Of a stretch of 64,000 nt of DNA, positions 43,280-56,282 are shown one piece after another (positions within the stretch are counted from its first letter, which is position 1; each line of letters starts with the position of its first letter). The notes under the pieces were generated by a model. It did not search any database. It had not been told where the DNA came from and worked only from the letters and a program-made list of their open reading frames with translations. The translations under genes and the position numbers were made by a program. Where the stretch lies: the NCBI GenBank assembly GCA_037157565.1, contig JAZHRO010000026.1, forward strand, positions 32,664,501-32,728,500, read 5' to 3'. Origin of the DNA: Thalassia testudinum. Its lineage: Eukaryota; Streptophyta; Magnoliopsida; Alismatales; Hydrocharitaceae.

Positions 43280-46009
43280 GATTTTTTTTTTATTATAATT
43301 ACTAAAATATATTATTGTATTGATATATCCAATTGTATTATTGGGATGAACGTTGATATCGATGCATTGCAAAATGTTGGGGAAGACGCGATGTTGAAGA
43401 TCTTCAGGTAAATAGTTGATGATGTTTTGACTAAAAAACTAAGATGATTTATTACCAATTTACTATACCATCATAAGGTATGTATGATGAGGTGTGGCTC
43501 ATCATAGCTAAAATGCCCAAGTTAAGCTAAAAACTAGGTTAAACACTATACAATTAACACATAAAATGGGTTAAGTGTAGGAAATACCAGAAATGACCTA
43601 AAGCAGCAAATTTGTGCTAAAATGTAAAATTAGGTTATAAAATGAGATATTCTATTCATTAATGTAAATTGATGATCCAATTGTAAATTGAACACACATT
43701 TTGGTTCAAAACTTCAAATCAAAAGTGAAATCAACATCTTGAATGTTCAATTGGACTTTAATAAAAACTTGGTGGCATTTGGACGTCACTAGGACCTCGC
43801 ATTATGGAAATTACATATAAGTCCTTCATTCACATTTCTATAGAATGAAAACTTCCAGGGACTCAATTGCAAGCCATCAAGGACCTTGCAAAATCTAGGG
43901 ACCGCGCTGCAACACTTTTCAACCACTTGTGGGTTTTTCCCTAATTTTCCTACCATTTCTCCCATAAGAGCTTCTTTGCAAAAGCCCCATTACACCTGTG
44001 TGCAGTAAGTCCACTATAGCTCTCAAGAACATGTGAGATCTAGGTTGTCGATTCCTTGTACCCATCATCCAAGGGCAGATCCTTGATCAATCTTCCCACA
44101 CAATTGCACGTAGGTTCACCATCCTCCCTAGATCTGATCTAGCAGCTAAGATTCAATTTGAACACTTGCGCCCTCCACTAAACCAAGCATCCACCGTCCA
44201 AGCCCTAGGAGCTTAATCGCACCTCCATGGTGATCATACTCACTCCAGAACCTACTTATGCAGTACCCATCCACCTGCACGCGCCATCGACTCCCCACTA
44301 CACCTCTTGAGTAGATCCTTTCTTCCCTCTCCAGCACTCCTAACCCCTTCACTCGCCAAGCCTGTGATAGGGGCGTGGTTCTTCACCTCAAATTTCTCCT
44401 AGTCAAGCTGGATCTCGTAACTCCAGGAGATAACCCTGGAGCTCCACTAGAGGGCTCTTCACTCGCTAGAGATCTCCCCCTTCTTCCTCCTTAGTCATCG
44501 ACTTTGGATCCATAGGTCCCGTTCGTCTGATTAGATTAGGATTTCCTGCTTTCTAGATTAGTTTTAATATTAGTTAGTGCAGTTTAGATTAGCTTAGGAG
44601 TAGATTAGATACCTGGATTCATGGATATTGTAGTTTAGCTTAGGAGTGGATTAGGATAATTCCTCACCTCCTCTGATCAATTCAGATCAGAGGAGACAAA
44701 TCCACTGCCATCCACATGATCACTGATCTCCCTCATCACCTCAGGATTCCATTTTCTCTATTTTCTTCGTGTTTTGATCCACAGTCCAATCCGTTCATCA
44801 AAGCCACTATGGATCTAAAGCTCCATAGATTCTAGATTCATAGTGTGCTCACATGAGGATGATCTCACTCATGTCATTGACCACAATCACCCTCAATGTG
44901 CTTTGATTTGTGCTTATTTGGTCATTTGAAACTGATCTAAATTTTGGAATGGGATGAAGATTTTTCCGATGGAATTATGTTTTAATCAGATTTTATGATC
45001 AAATTGAGCAGATATTTGTTTGATTGAACTAATGGCAATGGGCATGGATTGTTTTAATGAGATTTGTTACTAAGGATAGTGTTCATGCCCAATTTATATC
45101 CTAGATTCTAAGATTTTGCTCTTTAATCATAGCTAGAGCCAAGGAGAATCAGTTGCACTGATTTGAGGCTCTAGCAATGATTCAATTACTTTTTGAGAAT
45201 CGCATAACCTTCCTAAATGCCAATTAATGGTGTGCAGGAAGTATAGGTGATTATATCACCTTAGTGATTCAAGATCAACAGGCCATTTGGGCAACAAGGT
45301 TTTCAAATCCAAAATCAGTTTTAATCTGTTGTTCAAAGAGTGGTTGACATGTGAAAGATTTTAGTAGAGATTTGGGAATGTTTTCAAGTGGATTCTCATG
45401 GATTTTATTTACTGATTTGATGATTTTAGTAGCAGTTAACAGCTGTTGTTTTAATCTGGGATCCCCACATTCTGAGTTGCTTGCTTGGAACGACAAGAAC
45501 AGCAACATCAAGGGCTGCAGCATGTTTTAAAGACATCTGGGCTATAGCTTCGACATCTAATTTTGGATCAAATGGCAGCAACTCTTGATGCTGAATTTTA
45601 GAAGCTACTGCTGCCACTTGGCAGCAACCACTAACTTGGCCTGAATGAGAGGATTTGAGTTGGGATTTTGAGAAATGATGTAGTTGATATGTTGTATAAT
45701 GTTTTAATCAAGCATTCATGTACATGTGTTTGAGCTTAAATCTGATCTTAAGTGACATGTGAATTTATTTTAAGGTCATTGTTAGCTCTTTCATGTTTAA
45801 ATCTGTCCAAAATGAGATTGCAGTGAAATTAAAAGAGAAAATCATGTTTTTATGTTCATAAATGTTGTAACATGCTTGTTAGATGTTTTTAGATGTTTAA
45901 ACACCCTTTCCAGTGCTTAAACTAAATTTTTAGGCCTTAGGTTCATTGACAAAATACTCATTTAGGCCTCTTGTGTGTGAACTTTGTAAATAAATAAAAA
46001 TATTTAAAA

Positions 46010-47090
46010 AATCACAAAAAAATAAAATAAATTTGTCTTGAGTAGGATTAGATATTTTTTTAGGTGTGTGTCAAGTTTCAAGGTAATCTGAATCTCTGGC
46101 TTGGTAGAACATATCAACCGACGATTCAGTATATCTTGAAACTTAATAAAAGACCAAAACTCAAAAATCACAAAAAGAGACCTCTCTCTCTCAACTCACT
46201 CTTTCTCTCTCATCCCCTATCTTTCCTAAACCTATATAAACTATAAAAATCAGAAAAACCCCAAAAACACCCAAAAATACCCTATATATTATGCGTATAC
46301 TTGTATATATAAATTAAAGCTAAGCTAAGTGTATAAATTGTATAATATGTAGATAATGTATATAACTAACTTAAATCTGTATTCTATATATTAAATTAAG
46401 TATTTAAAATAACTTATTGTATATATAACCTTATTAAATAACTATCTATTAATTTATATTAACTTAAATGTATAATAATCTAAGTAATTATATAAACCTA
46501 TATATATGTACATATTTAAAACTCATACTGAACATATGTATTTAATTATATAATATAAATTATATAATACCTGTAATTTAATTTAAATAAGTATTTACAG
46601 TAAATAACTAAGTTATTAAGTTAAGTAGGTAATTTATTCATTTAAAATAAAATAAATTAGTAATTTAATGTAATACTGAAGTAAGTTATACTATATACTT
46701 GTATAATGATATATTAAATATTTTGAAAGTATTTACATTGTATTACAGTATTTATAGATTTTTTTTTTTGAAACTAAGTATTTATAGATTATTTATATGT
46801 AAAACTATCTAAAACATATATTTTATTGTATATAAATTAAAATAAAGTTCCTAAAATATAATAAAAATATGTAATAAATAATTTATTGTATATATTAACT
46901 CTATATAAAGTCAATTTTATAATTAAGTCACTAATTTATACATTAATTAATAAATTAAACTCTAATTTAATGTGTATAACCAGCCAACTTCAACTAATTT
47001 TATTATATATGTAAATAACTTATTTATGTAAACTAATTACATAATTATGTAGCCCTATATAAGGTTTATCTAATGGTATAATTAAATTTA
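46010..47090. repeat. AT-rich low-complexity sequence
   Basis: More than 80% A/T, dominated by TATATA, AATTTAAAT and TAAATAA patterns; no gene. Confidence 0.8.
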
Positions 47091-47689
47091 AAATAATATT
47101 AAAGTATGACCCTCAAATCGAGGGGAGCGCAGCATTAGCACCAAATTGGGCACTGGATAGTGCCACATAGTTTGTGGCAGACTACTCAAAGCGGAATAAA
47201 ATGATTTTTTCACATGGCTTTGGTAGTCGTCACAATGCAGGTGCTTATATCCCATATGCTCTCTACTCTCTCTCTGATTTGAGCATGCAATACTGATGAA
47301 ATATTTGGACAGTGCTTGAGCCAAGGGCCATACACTGTAGTTGGGCCTGTGTGGGCCCAATATTGGGCCTGAAATCGAATATAAATACACTAATTAAATA
47401 CTAGGGTTGGCTCACTAGTAGTGGTCTAGTCTCACCTTTTGATGTGTTGTGTATCCCACGAAAATGAGTCGGCCCACCCATTAAAAACCCAATTTTTGGG
47501 TTGACGAGCAGGTTGAACCGGTTCGAAAGTGTTGAAGGCCCTAAAAATGACCAAGTGTCTGATGCTAAAGAGGAAATAAAAGAGAGGAAAGGAAGAAGGA
47601 GAAGAGAGCTATGAAATGTGGCTAAGCATTGAGCCTTTAGAGCCTGTGTGTGTTGTGTGCATGTGTACATATCTATGTGTATGTATCGT

Positions 47690-47900
47690 ATATATAGTAT
47701 ACGAATAAAATATATATGTATATAAATAATAAATAACTATATGTATGTAAATAAATAACGTACACTGTAATATATTTGTTTATGGCATGTATATGTGTTG
47801 TTTGAGCTCTTAGATATGTATATAAATAACTAAGAGCTTTAGTGACAGTTAGATCTATCACTATATGTGTGTGTGTGTGTGCATGTTAGTATAGCTATTT
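47690..47900. repeat. TA/TG microsatellite-like stretch
   Basis: Irregular TATATG and ATAAATAA repeats, ending in an alternating TG run at about 47863-47882. Confidence 0.8.
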
Positions 47901-48426
47901 CTTTTTACCGTAGGTTATGTATATATGTTGCTATATGTTGCTAAGGATATAGTGACATATATACTTGTTACTATATGTATAATATATGTTACTAAAGGTA
48001 TTAGTATATTAATATAGACTAGTAGCTATTTTTGTACTATACTTAGGTATTACTTATAGTTGTTGTGTATAATTAACATAGTGTAATATTAGCTAGTTTT
48101 TAATGCCTCGTAGTTGTACATATGTTCAGGCATTCTAGTGTTCATTAATTAATTCTTTTTGTAGATAATTGACGAATTCATTAATTATTTGATTCATTCA
48201 TTTAGTAAATAAAATCAACATTTTTGAAATAAAAGAGCATTTTTGGACTTAGAGAGTGACGTATATCAATAGCTGCCTCCTAGCGAATGACGTGGAAACA
48301 AACCAGTAAAAATAGTAAATAAATAAAATTGATGCGACATCGATTTGCATTTGTGACAACTATACTACAACAACGACATTTAAAATATCATTTTTAATGC
48401 GAATTGGTCGGCGACGATCATATTTT

Positions 48427-48443
48427 TGGTGCCATTTCCAGGG
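48427..48443 (+). other. Athila 2 primer binding site, tRNA-Asp type (decayed)
   Basis: TGGTGCCATTTCCAGGG has four mismatches to TGGCGCCGTTGCCGGGG. Three of the four are C-to-T or G-to-A changes, as expected of methylated DNA. It lies six bases after the LTR end. Confidence 0.68.
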
Positions 48444-49707
48444 ATAAAAACCTGACAACAGCACGTTATTGTGATTATTTGACGATTGTCATAGTTCATC
48501 GATTATTTTTGGCGTAGTTACTGAAGAGGCAACTCTCTATTTGCCAAAAATTTTCTTTCATTCTTTTTATTTTTATATATTTTTGCTTTTCTTTATACAT
48601 AATCATTCTTTCATTCATATTCTTTATTGTATATAGATTGTTTTATTGATTATGTTCTTTGATTTGTTTTGTATATAATTGCCTTACTAATCATTTGTTG
48701 TTTTTGCAACACTTGAGGAGTAGGAGTAGTGTCTTCTTCTAAGTGGATTTCTTCTTCCTGGCGGATTCACTGCACCTCAGACCCAACTTCCTAGAGGAGT
48801 TTTTTCCAGATGGACCTACATTTCCCGCTTTATTAGATTAGTATAATGGTAGTTTAGCTTAGGTATATTAGTAGGATTATATTTGTTAGGCATAAGTTGT
48901 GAGAGCCTGCTCTGACACACTAGTTGTGATAACTTGGACTCTCCTTGGATTCTCTCTATATCTCTCTACTCATCTTTCATCGATGTTTTTCTGTATCGCA
49001 ATTTTTTGTATCGATTTCTTTTTAATCTGTTTTTGTTTGTTGCATTCAAAAATCCAAAAATATATATATAAAATAAAAAATACAAAAAAAATCTCATCTC
49101 TTATATAGCAATAGCATATTTTATGCATCCATACTTAGGATCACATTCTTTCTACTAAATTTCATTACAAGTCAAATTGCATCACTTGAAGAATTGCTGG
49201 AGTCAGGTATGCATTTCTATCCTTTCTGAGCTCCTGCCATCTTTACATTTAACTTAAAACTAAAAGGACCATCTTTTGCTTGAAAAGAACTAAAAAGCGA
49301 GATAATCTACATAGAATACATTTCTAAATACTTGAATCAATTTCAAAAGGAGACATTAAAAACTATTTGAAACCCTGTCTATTTTGATCGCTATTCTGTT
49401 GATTGTTTATCGTGTATACCCTACACAATCACTTAAGATCACAAATACACGGGTTTCTATCTTATCTCCTTGAGCAACCATAGGGTCTGGATTCGCACGC
49501 TAGTCCTATCTAGATTCCAGGTGGATTTGTAGAGGTCTGCACTTCGCTAGGTCTTCCATAGGATGCGTACGATTGTACTAAAACATTTGTTTGCGTACTA
49601 CTACCTTTCACGTAGCAGGCCCTAGGAAAAATTCGGATTTCTTGCTTGATTGCTTGATTGGTCTTTCTTTGATTTGAGATTGATTGATTGGGATTTCTGA
49701 TTTGTGA
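48444..49707 (+). other. Athila 2 leader
   Basis: About 1.26 kb between primer site and gag. No coding frame is seen; the only longer frame (48899-49108) is a hydrophobic AT-rich artefact. Confidence 0.5.
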
Positions 49708-51525
49708 TTGAGAGAGTTTACTTTTCTATTGAGTTGTAATTGTTTCAAAAATTCATTTTCAAAAATTTACTCAATGAAAGGTAGTAGATCCCAAAACCTA
49801 GAGTTAGTACCTCTTTTGGGTACTGATGCCCAAGCTTCCACTTCAATGCCTTCCACATCCAATCCTATACCTCCTAAGCCTCAAACTCCCATCCATCACT
49901 CTGCTTGTTCGGAGGATGACAACAATTCTATGCAATTCGAGGACTTTAAAGAACTTCCTCCACATCTTTTTACACATCATCCTCCACCACCACCACCAAA
50001 CCATAGGTTCCAACCTCCTCCTTATCCTAACATTCCTAACCAACCACCACCGGAGAGAGGTCCTATGCCTAGTCTGCAACACCTGTTTGAAACACAACTA
50101 CAAATGAATAGCCTTACCTAACAAGTGCAACAGCTTACACAAACTGTTAATCTTTCAACGAACCTTCAATCTCAACCTAGAGTTGCCCAGCCACCTCAAC
50201 CTTGTAGACGTCAACTACAAGATTACGATAATCCTGTAGTTGCACCTCCTACGCTTGTGGTGCGCTATCCCGCTGGGGGTCATGCTGCTGAATTGAAGCC
50301 AAACCTTATCTCACTTATACCTCACTTCCATGGTCTTACTTTTGAGGACCCTTTTCAGCATCTAGAGGAGCTGAAAAATCTTGCTCAAACCTTGAGTCCG
50401 CAAGATCATGATCAGCACACATCTCTAATTAAAATGTTCTTCTTTTCACTAAAAGATAAAGCTGCCATCTGATTTAGAACTCTTGCACAGACTACACCAA
50501 TAGAGACATGGGCTTCTTTGGAACATGAGTTCCTAAAGAAATACTTTCCTGTAGATCGCACAAACCCCTTGAGGCGTGCCATCACCACCTTCACCCAGAA
50601 TTCAGGAGAATAGACGCACAAGGCTTGGGAGAGATTCCATGAGCTTCTTATGAAGTGTCCCCACCATGGTGTCCCACACTAGTAACAGGTCCAAATCTTC
50701 TATCATGGGCATCATGATGACACTAGGAACTTTGTTGATGCCGCTTGTGGAGGCGATTTCTTGTGTCAGGACGAGGACTCAGCTTTTGAGTACTTCGAAG
50801 ACATGCCAGAAAACTCTATTAATAATGTTTCGATGAGTGTTTGTAATAGAAAGTCCTCTCATTTCCACTCACACACGAGGGTACATGAAGCCTAATCCAG
50901 CACAAGAGACTTAGAAATTGTGGCTAATCAGCTAGATAAGGTGGGCTTAATAGAGAAGAAAGTAGATGAAGTATGAAAATTTCTATCTAAACCTTCATCA
51001 TCTCCTTCTTCTCTGTCACCTGAACCTTACACTTCTTAGTTTCCCACAGGGAGGGAAACTATGAACAATCTTTCTGTGACACAACCTGCACTACCGAACT
51101 ATACTTTTTCCTATCCTTTACCGGTTGGAGGAAACTTTGTTCCTTCTTACACTGAATTCCTTGCACCTTCTGGATCTTCGAAGGAGCTCCATGCCATTCA
51201 CAATGACCCATATTCACAAACCTACAACCCTGGATGGCGGATCATCAAAATTTCTCGTGGTCGGGAAATTCACAAAGATCTACCTTTCAACAACCTTCTA
51301 CACCACCACTTCACAACCCAATTCAAGAACCACCTCTACAACAACACGGGTATCCATCGCGTGCCTACCAGCAACCCTAACCCTGGTCCACCCAATACTC
51401 TTAATCTGGGCCTACATGAAATAATCAGTTGGGGACAATCATGAAAGCTCCTGTTGACATGCAAAAATAAAATATTGCTATGCAGCAAAGACAGGATGCG
51501 ACTCTAGCTGAGATGAGAGCCCAGC
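49708..51525 (+). pseudogene. Athila 2 gag, broken
   Basis: An Athila-type gag collinear with Athila 1. The Pro/His-rich N-terminus (49765-50100) stops near 50120. The frame resumes at 50125 with ELKPNLISLIPHFHGLTFED and MFFFSLKDKAAI, then after further stops LEHEFLKKYFPVDRTNPLR, WERFHELLMKCPHHG and NSINNVSMSVCNR. 51061-51444 is the Asn/Pro/His-rich tail. At least five in-frame stops occur. It is cut at 51526 by LTR C, so no pol is present in the window. Confidence 0.82.
51521..51525. repeat. Possible target duplication ccagc (left side of LTR C)
   Basis: The five bases before TGTTATGACC. The matching copy would lie beyond the SIRE element, outside the window. Confidence 0.35.
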
Positions 51526-54263
51526 TGTTATGACCTGATCCCAGCTCCCTACAGGACTCGAGATCGGCTCGTCTCGACTAATCCCAAGATCCAGTCGTCC
51601 AATGAGAAATAACCTAAAAACAAAAAATATACTACAACCACGCATACAATGTAACTAAGTAGAATTAATAAATAGGCAGTAATTGGAAAATAGAACGAAA
51701 AGTCTCAAAATTATTACATGCCACAAGCGGAAGGGTATTACAACATACATAGCCATCACAATTACAACAGAGGGAATTATAATATGAACAGAAATAGCTA
51801 ATATATACTAAAGTATTCACTATTACAAAAGGTCTCTGGAACAGAAAAGAGGAAAAACTCTACGGCTAGGCCCAGCACCCTCGGCAGCCACCGGCACTGG
51901 CTGCTCAACTCCCTAACCTGAACATTGTTATATAATCCGTAGTCGACTAACGTTGAGTAGAGTGGTGGTTAAGTCATTTATATGCAATTAAACTTAAAGA
52001 AACAAGCAAGTAACGAATCATTCATTTTTCCACTTATCTCAACTAGGTGTTTCTATTTTAGTTATTCTAATGAGGATCCACGACATTTCTTAATCTTTTT
52101 GTTCCCTAAGGGAATGATCTTGATTGTAGTTTATTCCGGAATGTAGGATCTACACGTGGTACTCTCCTGGCTAGGAGAGCCCCCGTGGTAGTCCTACACC
52201 CGGTCTACCGCTCCGAGGTCACGGTCGCGACGTAGCGGTGACTACAGCATGCGCAATAAGCGCATGGGTAGCTATCCTATATTGGCACGCGGTCAATCGT
52301 TTCTGCTAGTGGGTATGCCCAAACGTACAGCACAGAACAGAACAGGGGTCTCGCCCCTCAACAGTCTGTGCACCCTTGCCTGACTATCCCAGTTTGCCTA
52401 GAGAGCCTAACAAGAGTCAGTGTAGGGTGGCCAGTCATAACCCCGGGCCCATGGGGCAGCTGGCTCCCCCTTACACTAAGTAGCTCACCTCAGTACCACG
52501 TACGCGGGGGCCAAACAAGAGTCGACATAGAGTGGCCAAACCCACCTCGGGTCTCAACCCAAGGGGCGGCAAGCTCCCCTCTACTCTAAAGGGATAGTTG
52601 CTCACCCCGATATCACGTACACAAGGGCCAGCTCACTTCCTTTAACCAAGTCCGAACAGTCGCATGTAGACAACGTGTTCCGAAACCCTCAGGTTTTTCG
52701 TACTGCAGTATTCTTGGTTTCTTCCTAAATTCCCCGTAGGGTTCGTGCATAGACTTTCTTATTTCCATGTCCAATTCATTAAACGCATAACAGGAAGCTA
52801 GAGATTTCACAATCAATTATTCAGTATACAGTAGATATTTTCATTCATGTCATGGCTCACTAAAATGTGGTACAAACAGCTCATGGTTTACTACTTTCAG
52901 TAAGCATTATAGCAATTTAATCATTTAATACATGCACATTCATCTCTTTCATCCCTAGTGTTCATTTCACAACCTAGGGTTCAAGTGAATATTTCTAAAG
53001 TAGCATGCATTCATATTTTTCAGCCCTAGGGTTCATCTCACAACCTAGGGTTCAATCAAATATTTCTAAAGCATGCAATTTAATTATTAATTCTAGGATT
53101 AGAGAGAGAACCACTCTATCGGGATACATGGGTGGAATGGGGGCTTGGATCACAGATCCTGTTGCCTTCGCAGGCCTCGTGTACTCAACTGGCTGGAGAC
53201 CTATACAGTTGACCAACCACATCAAACGAGTTCAAAAAGGTATATGAGTGACACTAATACGTAGAGAAACTCGAACGGAAACTAACAGTACTTTGTTTGA
53301 GCAAATCGACTCCATTTGGGCCTTAAATGGGTCAAAAACAAGCATATTGTCTAAAATCAGATGTCTGGGACTAGACCCAGATATCTTAAACGATCTCAGA
53401 ACCTCACCTTGCTTCCCTATAGCTTCCTCAGACGTCTAAACCCCTCTGCAACCGTCTGAGGGTGATCCTAGACATTTGACACTCCCTCTAGTCATCTGGG
53501 AGTGCAATCAGACGTCTGGTATCATCTCCAGACGTCCTAAAGGGCCTCGAAGGGCGCACCACGCACCTTTCCCACGTTCCATACCTGCACATGCGTGCGA
53601 TTTTAAAAACATGACACGTAAAAGGTTAATTACGTGCATTGACAAGCACAGAACGTGTTGGTTTAATTATGTCATTATAGCATGCATTCGCGACGTTGGT
53701 TTTAATTAAAGATGTGGGTTAGGTGAGTCTAAGTGTCGAACACAAGAAGGCGTAAAATCAGATTACTTTGTTGCTTTTAGTTGTGACAGGGAGTTTGGTT
53801 CGCTTGCGAGAAAATGGGAGAGAAAGTGAGAGAGAGAGAGAGTAGGGTTAGAGATTTGAGATTATAGCATGGTGATTATTTAACTAGACATGAAGCATGA
53901 CATGATGAAATATATTACGCAAATAAAGTTGTTCTACAATTACAATGATAGAGAAAAGCTTAAAACAATGTAAACATTAAACTAAGGTAGAGGAATGTGA
54001 AAGGGAGAGGTGAGGTGACCAAAGCGGTGGATGGGACTTCCGTTGGCAGCTCGACAACTCCGACGAGTGTGAAGTATGCTTGGTTAAGCTAGGAAGGAGC
54101 TAGGAGTATGGTGGAAGGTGTGTGTGTATTCAATGCTTTTGAATGAGGTGGTTGAAGGGGTTTAAATAGGAGAAAAGAGCTTTTAAATGAGGTAAAGGGG
54201 GTTTAGGCGCTCGTGATCGCGAGGGCGCACAGGTGAGGGGCACGGGCGGGCGAAGGTTGTGAA
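51526..54263 (-). mobile_element. LTR C: diverged inverted relative of solo LTRs A and B
   Basis: Starts TGTTATGACCTGAT, the reverse complement of the solo-LTR 3' end. It aligns in reverse with 19373-22089: CTCGACTAATCCCAAGATC, CCAGCACCCTCGGCAGCC, GTTGAGTAGAGTGG, CTCTCCTGGCTAGGAGAG, the GC-rich double repeat and decayed GACGTC motifs (53360-53540) in the right order. It is more diverged than A and B are from each other. The last about 170 bp are missing because the SIRE element begins at 54264. It may be a solo LTR or the 3' LTR of a longer element. Confidence 0.78.
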
Positions 54264-55876
54264 TGAAATTACACTAAGGGAGGGTGAATAGTGAAATTAT
54301 ATAATATTGTAATACAAAAAAAATTCAATTACAAAAGGTGGCACTAGATTTTTAGGTGGAAACCCAAGATAGGTGAAAACCACCACCTAAGCCAATCTCT
54401 TGACTTAGGATTTTTGATCACAAGGTGATCAATCCACTAACCACACTACTTAAACGATGGTAGTGTACCTCAATTACAAATCCCACCTCCGATCCCTAAA
54501 TGGAGGTTACTCCCTTTAAAATGAAGAGACGGGGACCCGACAGGCCAGATACCCAAAGTACAAAAATAAGAATTGAACCACAACCTATAGAGCACCCCAA
54601 TACTTTAGTTACTTTCTTATCTACTAAGCATGAAAAGAACTTCCTGAGGATTTGCAGAATGGAGTGAGCCGGAAGTATGGATTTACCCTTTGATCAGAGT
54701 GTTGGCACAGCACAAGGGTAGGATGGAGCTTAGAGTAGTGAGAAAGTGATTTTTCTAATGGAATTGTATCTCAAGAGGTGTGTATTTGCCTAAGAGGAGT
54801 TGTAGTTATTTATAGGCAAGTTTGGAACCTTCAAGAACACTTGGGAGAGCTCTTCTAGCCGTTGGAGACAAATCCCAAGAGATTAGGTAGAAATCCACCA
54901 TAAATCAGGGTAATGATGAGTCTGACAGCAATATCAGACGTCTAATTTTAGGATCAGACGTCTCATAGGACGTCTGATTATACTTCTGGTCGTCTAATAC
55001 TGTAGGCCATCCTAAACTGACTCCATTGGATCAAAAGAAGGACGTCTAATATTTTCATATAAGACGTCTGATTAGATTATTGGACGTCTAATAAAGGGTG
55101 GATTTGTTCCTGTTTTCATCAGATCCAAACAAGGTTCTAGGTTTAACGGATCAGACGTCGTTATGGACGTCTGAGGAAATCACCAGACGTTTGAAAACCA
55201 CAAAACTCTTCCCTACTTCTTTTGCCAAAAGATTATGTGGCCGTAAAGAGATACGCACAAAAAATCATGGCCAATGGTTCAAAGGTAGATGTCTGGAAGT
55301 GTGTCCAGACATCTGGAAATTCATTTTTGCCTACGCTTAGTCTAACGGTTAGTCTGAGGACGTCTAGGTAAAGAAACAGACGTCTGTGTAAGGTTATCGA
55401 CGTCTGATAGTGACGTGCTTCGACTGATGTTTATGAGGAGACAAATTAAAGGCGGAACTCTTGGAAATTAGACATCTGATACACTTGTCAGACTTCTTAA
55501 AGTGGAAAATCAGACGTCTGAGCATTGTTTTAGATGTCTGATAAGAGTATAAGTGTTGGGTTTTTGTTTCTAATTTATCCTAAGTGTAAAGAGCCTAAGT
55601 TAGCTATTTATAGGTTATGTTTGGGGGCTCTTTATAACATTTCTAGACTCAAATAAAATGAAAATTACAACCTTTGAAAGTTTACATGAAAAAGCCTAGG
55701 ACCTAATACTTATGCTACTTGTCTTCACACTTTTAATCTCCTGTCTTGGAAAACTTTATGAAATCCTGCAAATATGTTATTACAGAGAGAAACAATATGC
55801 TACGCTTTATTTTTTATTTTATTTTCTTCATTTTGTAAAATCATCAAAATATTATATATGAGTGGTTGAACTAACA
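54264..55876 (-). repeat. SIRE 3' LTR (1,613 bp)
   Basis: On the element strand it runs from TGTTAGTTCAACC to TAATTTCA. It contains an array of CAGACGTCTG-like palindromes (54910-55540) and, on the element strand, CTATAAATAGC (about 55597-55607), a good TATA box. Confidence 0.9.
54913..55545. repeat. Array of GACGTC palindromes in the SIRE LTR
   Basis: A dozen or more copies of AGACGTCTGA-like or AGACGTCTAA-like sequence at 20-60 bp spacing, upstream of the TATA box on the transcribed strand side reported for this LTR. Several copies are decayed (AGACATCTG, AGATGTCTG). Confidence 0.85.
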
Positions 55877-56035
55877 ATCTCCCCCTTTTTGATGATTTTC
55901 AAAATATAGCTGTAGGTTCCTATTTTCTCCCCCTAAAGGTTGTACTTAGTAGTCTATATCTATTTGAGAAGTTTGTTTGTTTTTATATTATTCCCTAGGT
56001 TCTTACCTACATTCTTCTCCCCCTTTTTGAATATC
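55877..56035 (-). other. SIRE polypurine tracts (three)
   Basis: On the element strand AAAAAGGGGGAGAT abuts the LTR (about 55877-55890). Further copies lie at about 55925-55934 (AGGGGGAGAA) and 56015-56030 (AAAAAGGGGGAGAA). Repeated PPTs are reported for SIRE-type elements. Confidence 0.75.
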
Positions 56036-56282
56036 ATCATGAAGGGTAGTTGAAGGGAGTTGAAATCTAAACTTTAAGAGTGATATCTACAAAGTTGAGT
56101 GCATGAATAAGACTGCATGTTTAAAAGATGACAAGGTATTAAAGAAAATTGATTAGGAATAGAAATATTTAAGCACGGACTAGCTATTTGCTCCCAAAAA
56201 TATTAAGTACAGGGTCAAGGCCCCTTAATACAAACTTGGAATAAAAGAAAAAAGAAAAAAATAGAAAAATAGAAGCACTAAA

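Larger units (their letters stand above)
36971..43484 (+). mobile_element. Ac-like hAT DNA transposon, disrupted
   Basis: Left terminus TAGGGATGCGAG resembles the Ac terminus (TAGGGATGAAA). It is followed by CGG/CCGACCC-type subterminal repeats (36990-37145), as in Ac-like elements. A hAT transposase pseudogene on the same strand lies at 41217-43279. Solo LTR B (37232-39931) sits between terminus and gene. I could not find the right terminus or the 8-bp duplication; an Athila-type LTR starts at 43485, so the end probably lies beyond that insertion. Confidence 0.65.
43485..48420 (+). repeat. Athila-type 5' LTR (Athila 2), about 4.9 kb
   Basis: Begins TGATGAGG with a nearby CTCATCA, the same inverted-repeat start seen in the Athila 1 and 3 LTRs. 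It ends GACGATCA six bases before a decayed tRNA-Asp primer site. It contains a CT-rich part (43990-44520), an AT-rich low-complexity stretch and a TG-repeat segment. The length is large, so an unrecognised insertion inside it is possible. The other LTR is not in the window. Confidence 0.55.

Noticed and set aside
53005..53709. Open frames in LTR C
   Set aside because: They lie in a diverged LTR and have no counterpart in solo LTRs A or B.
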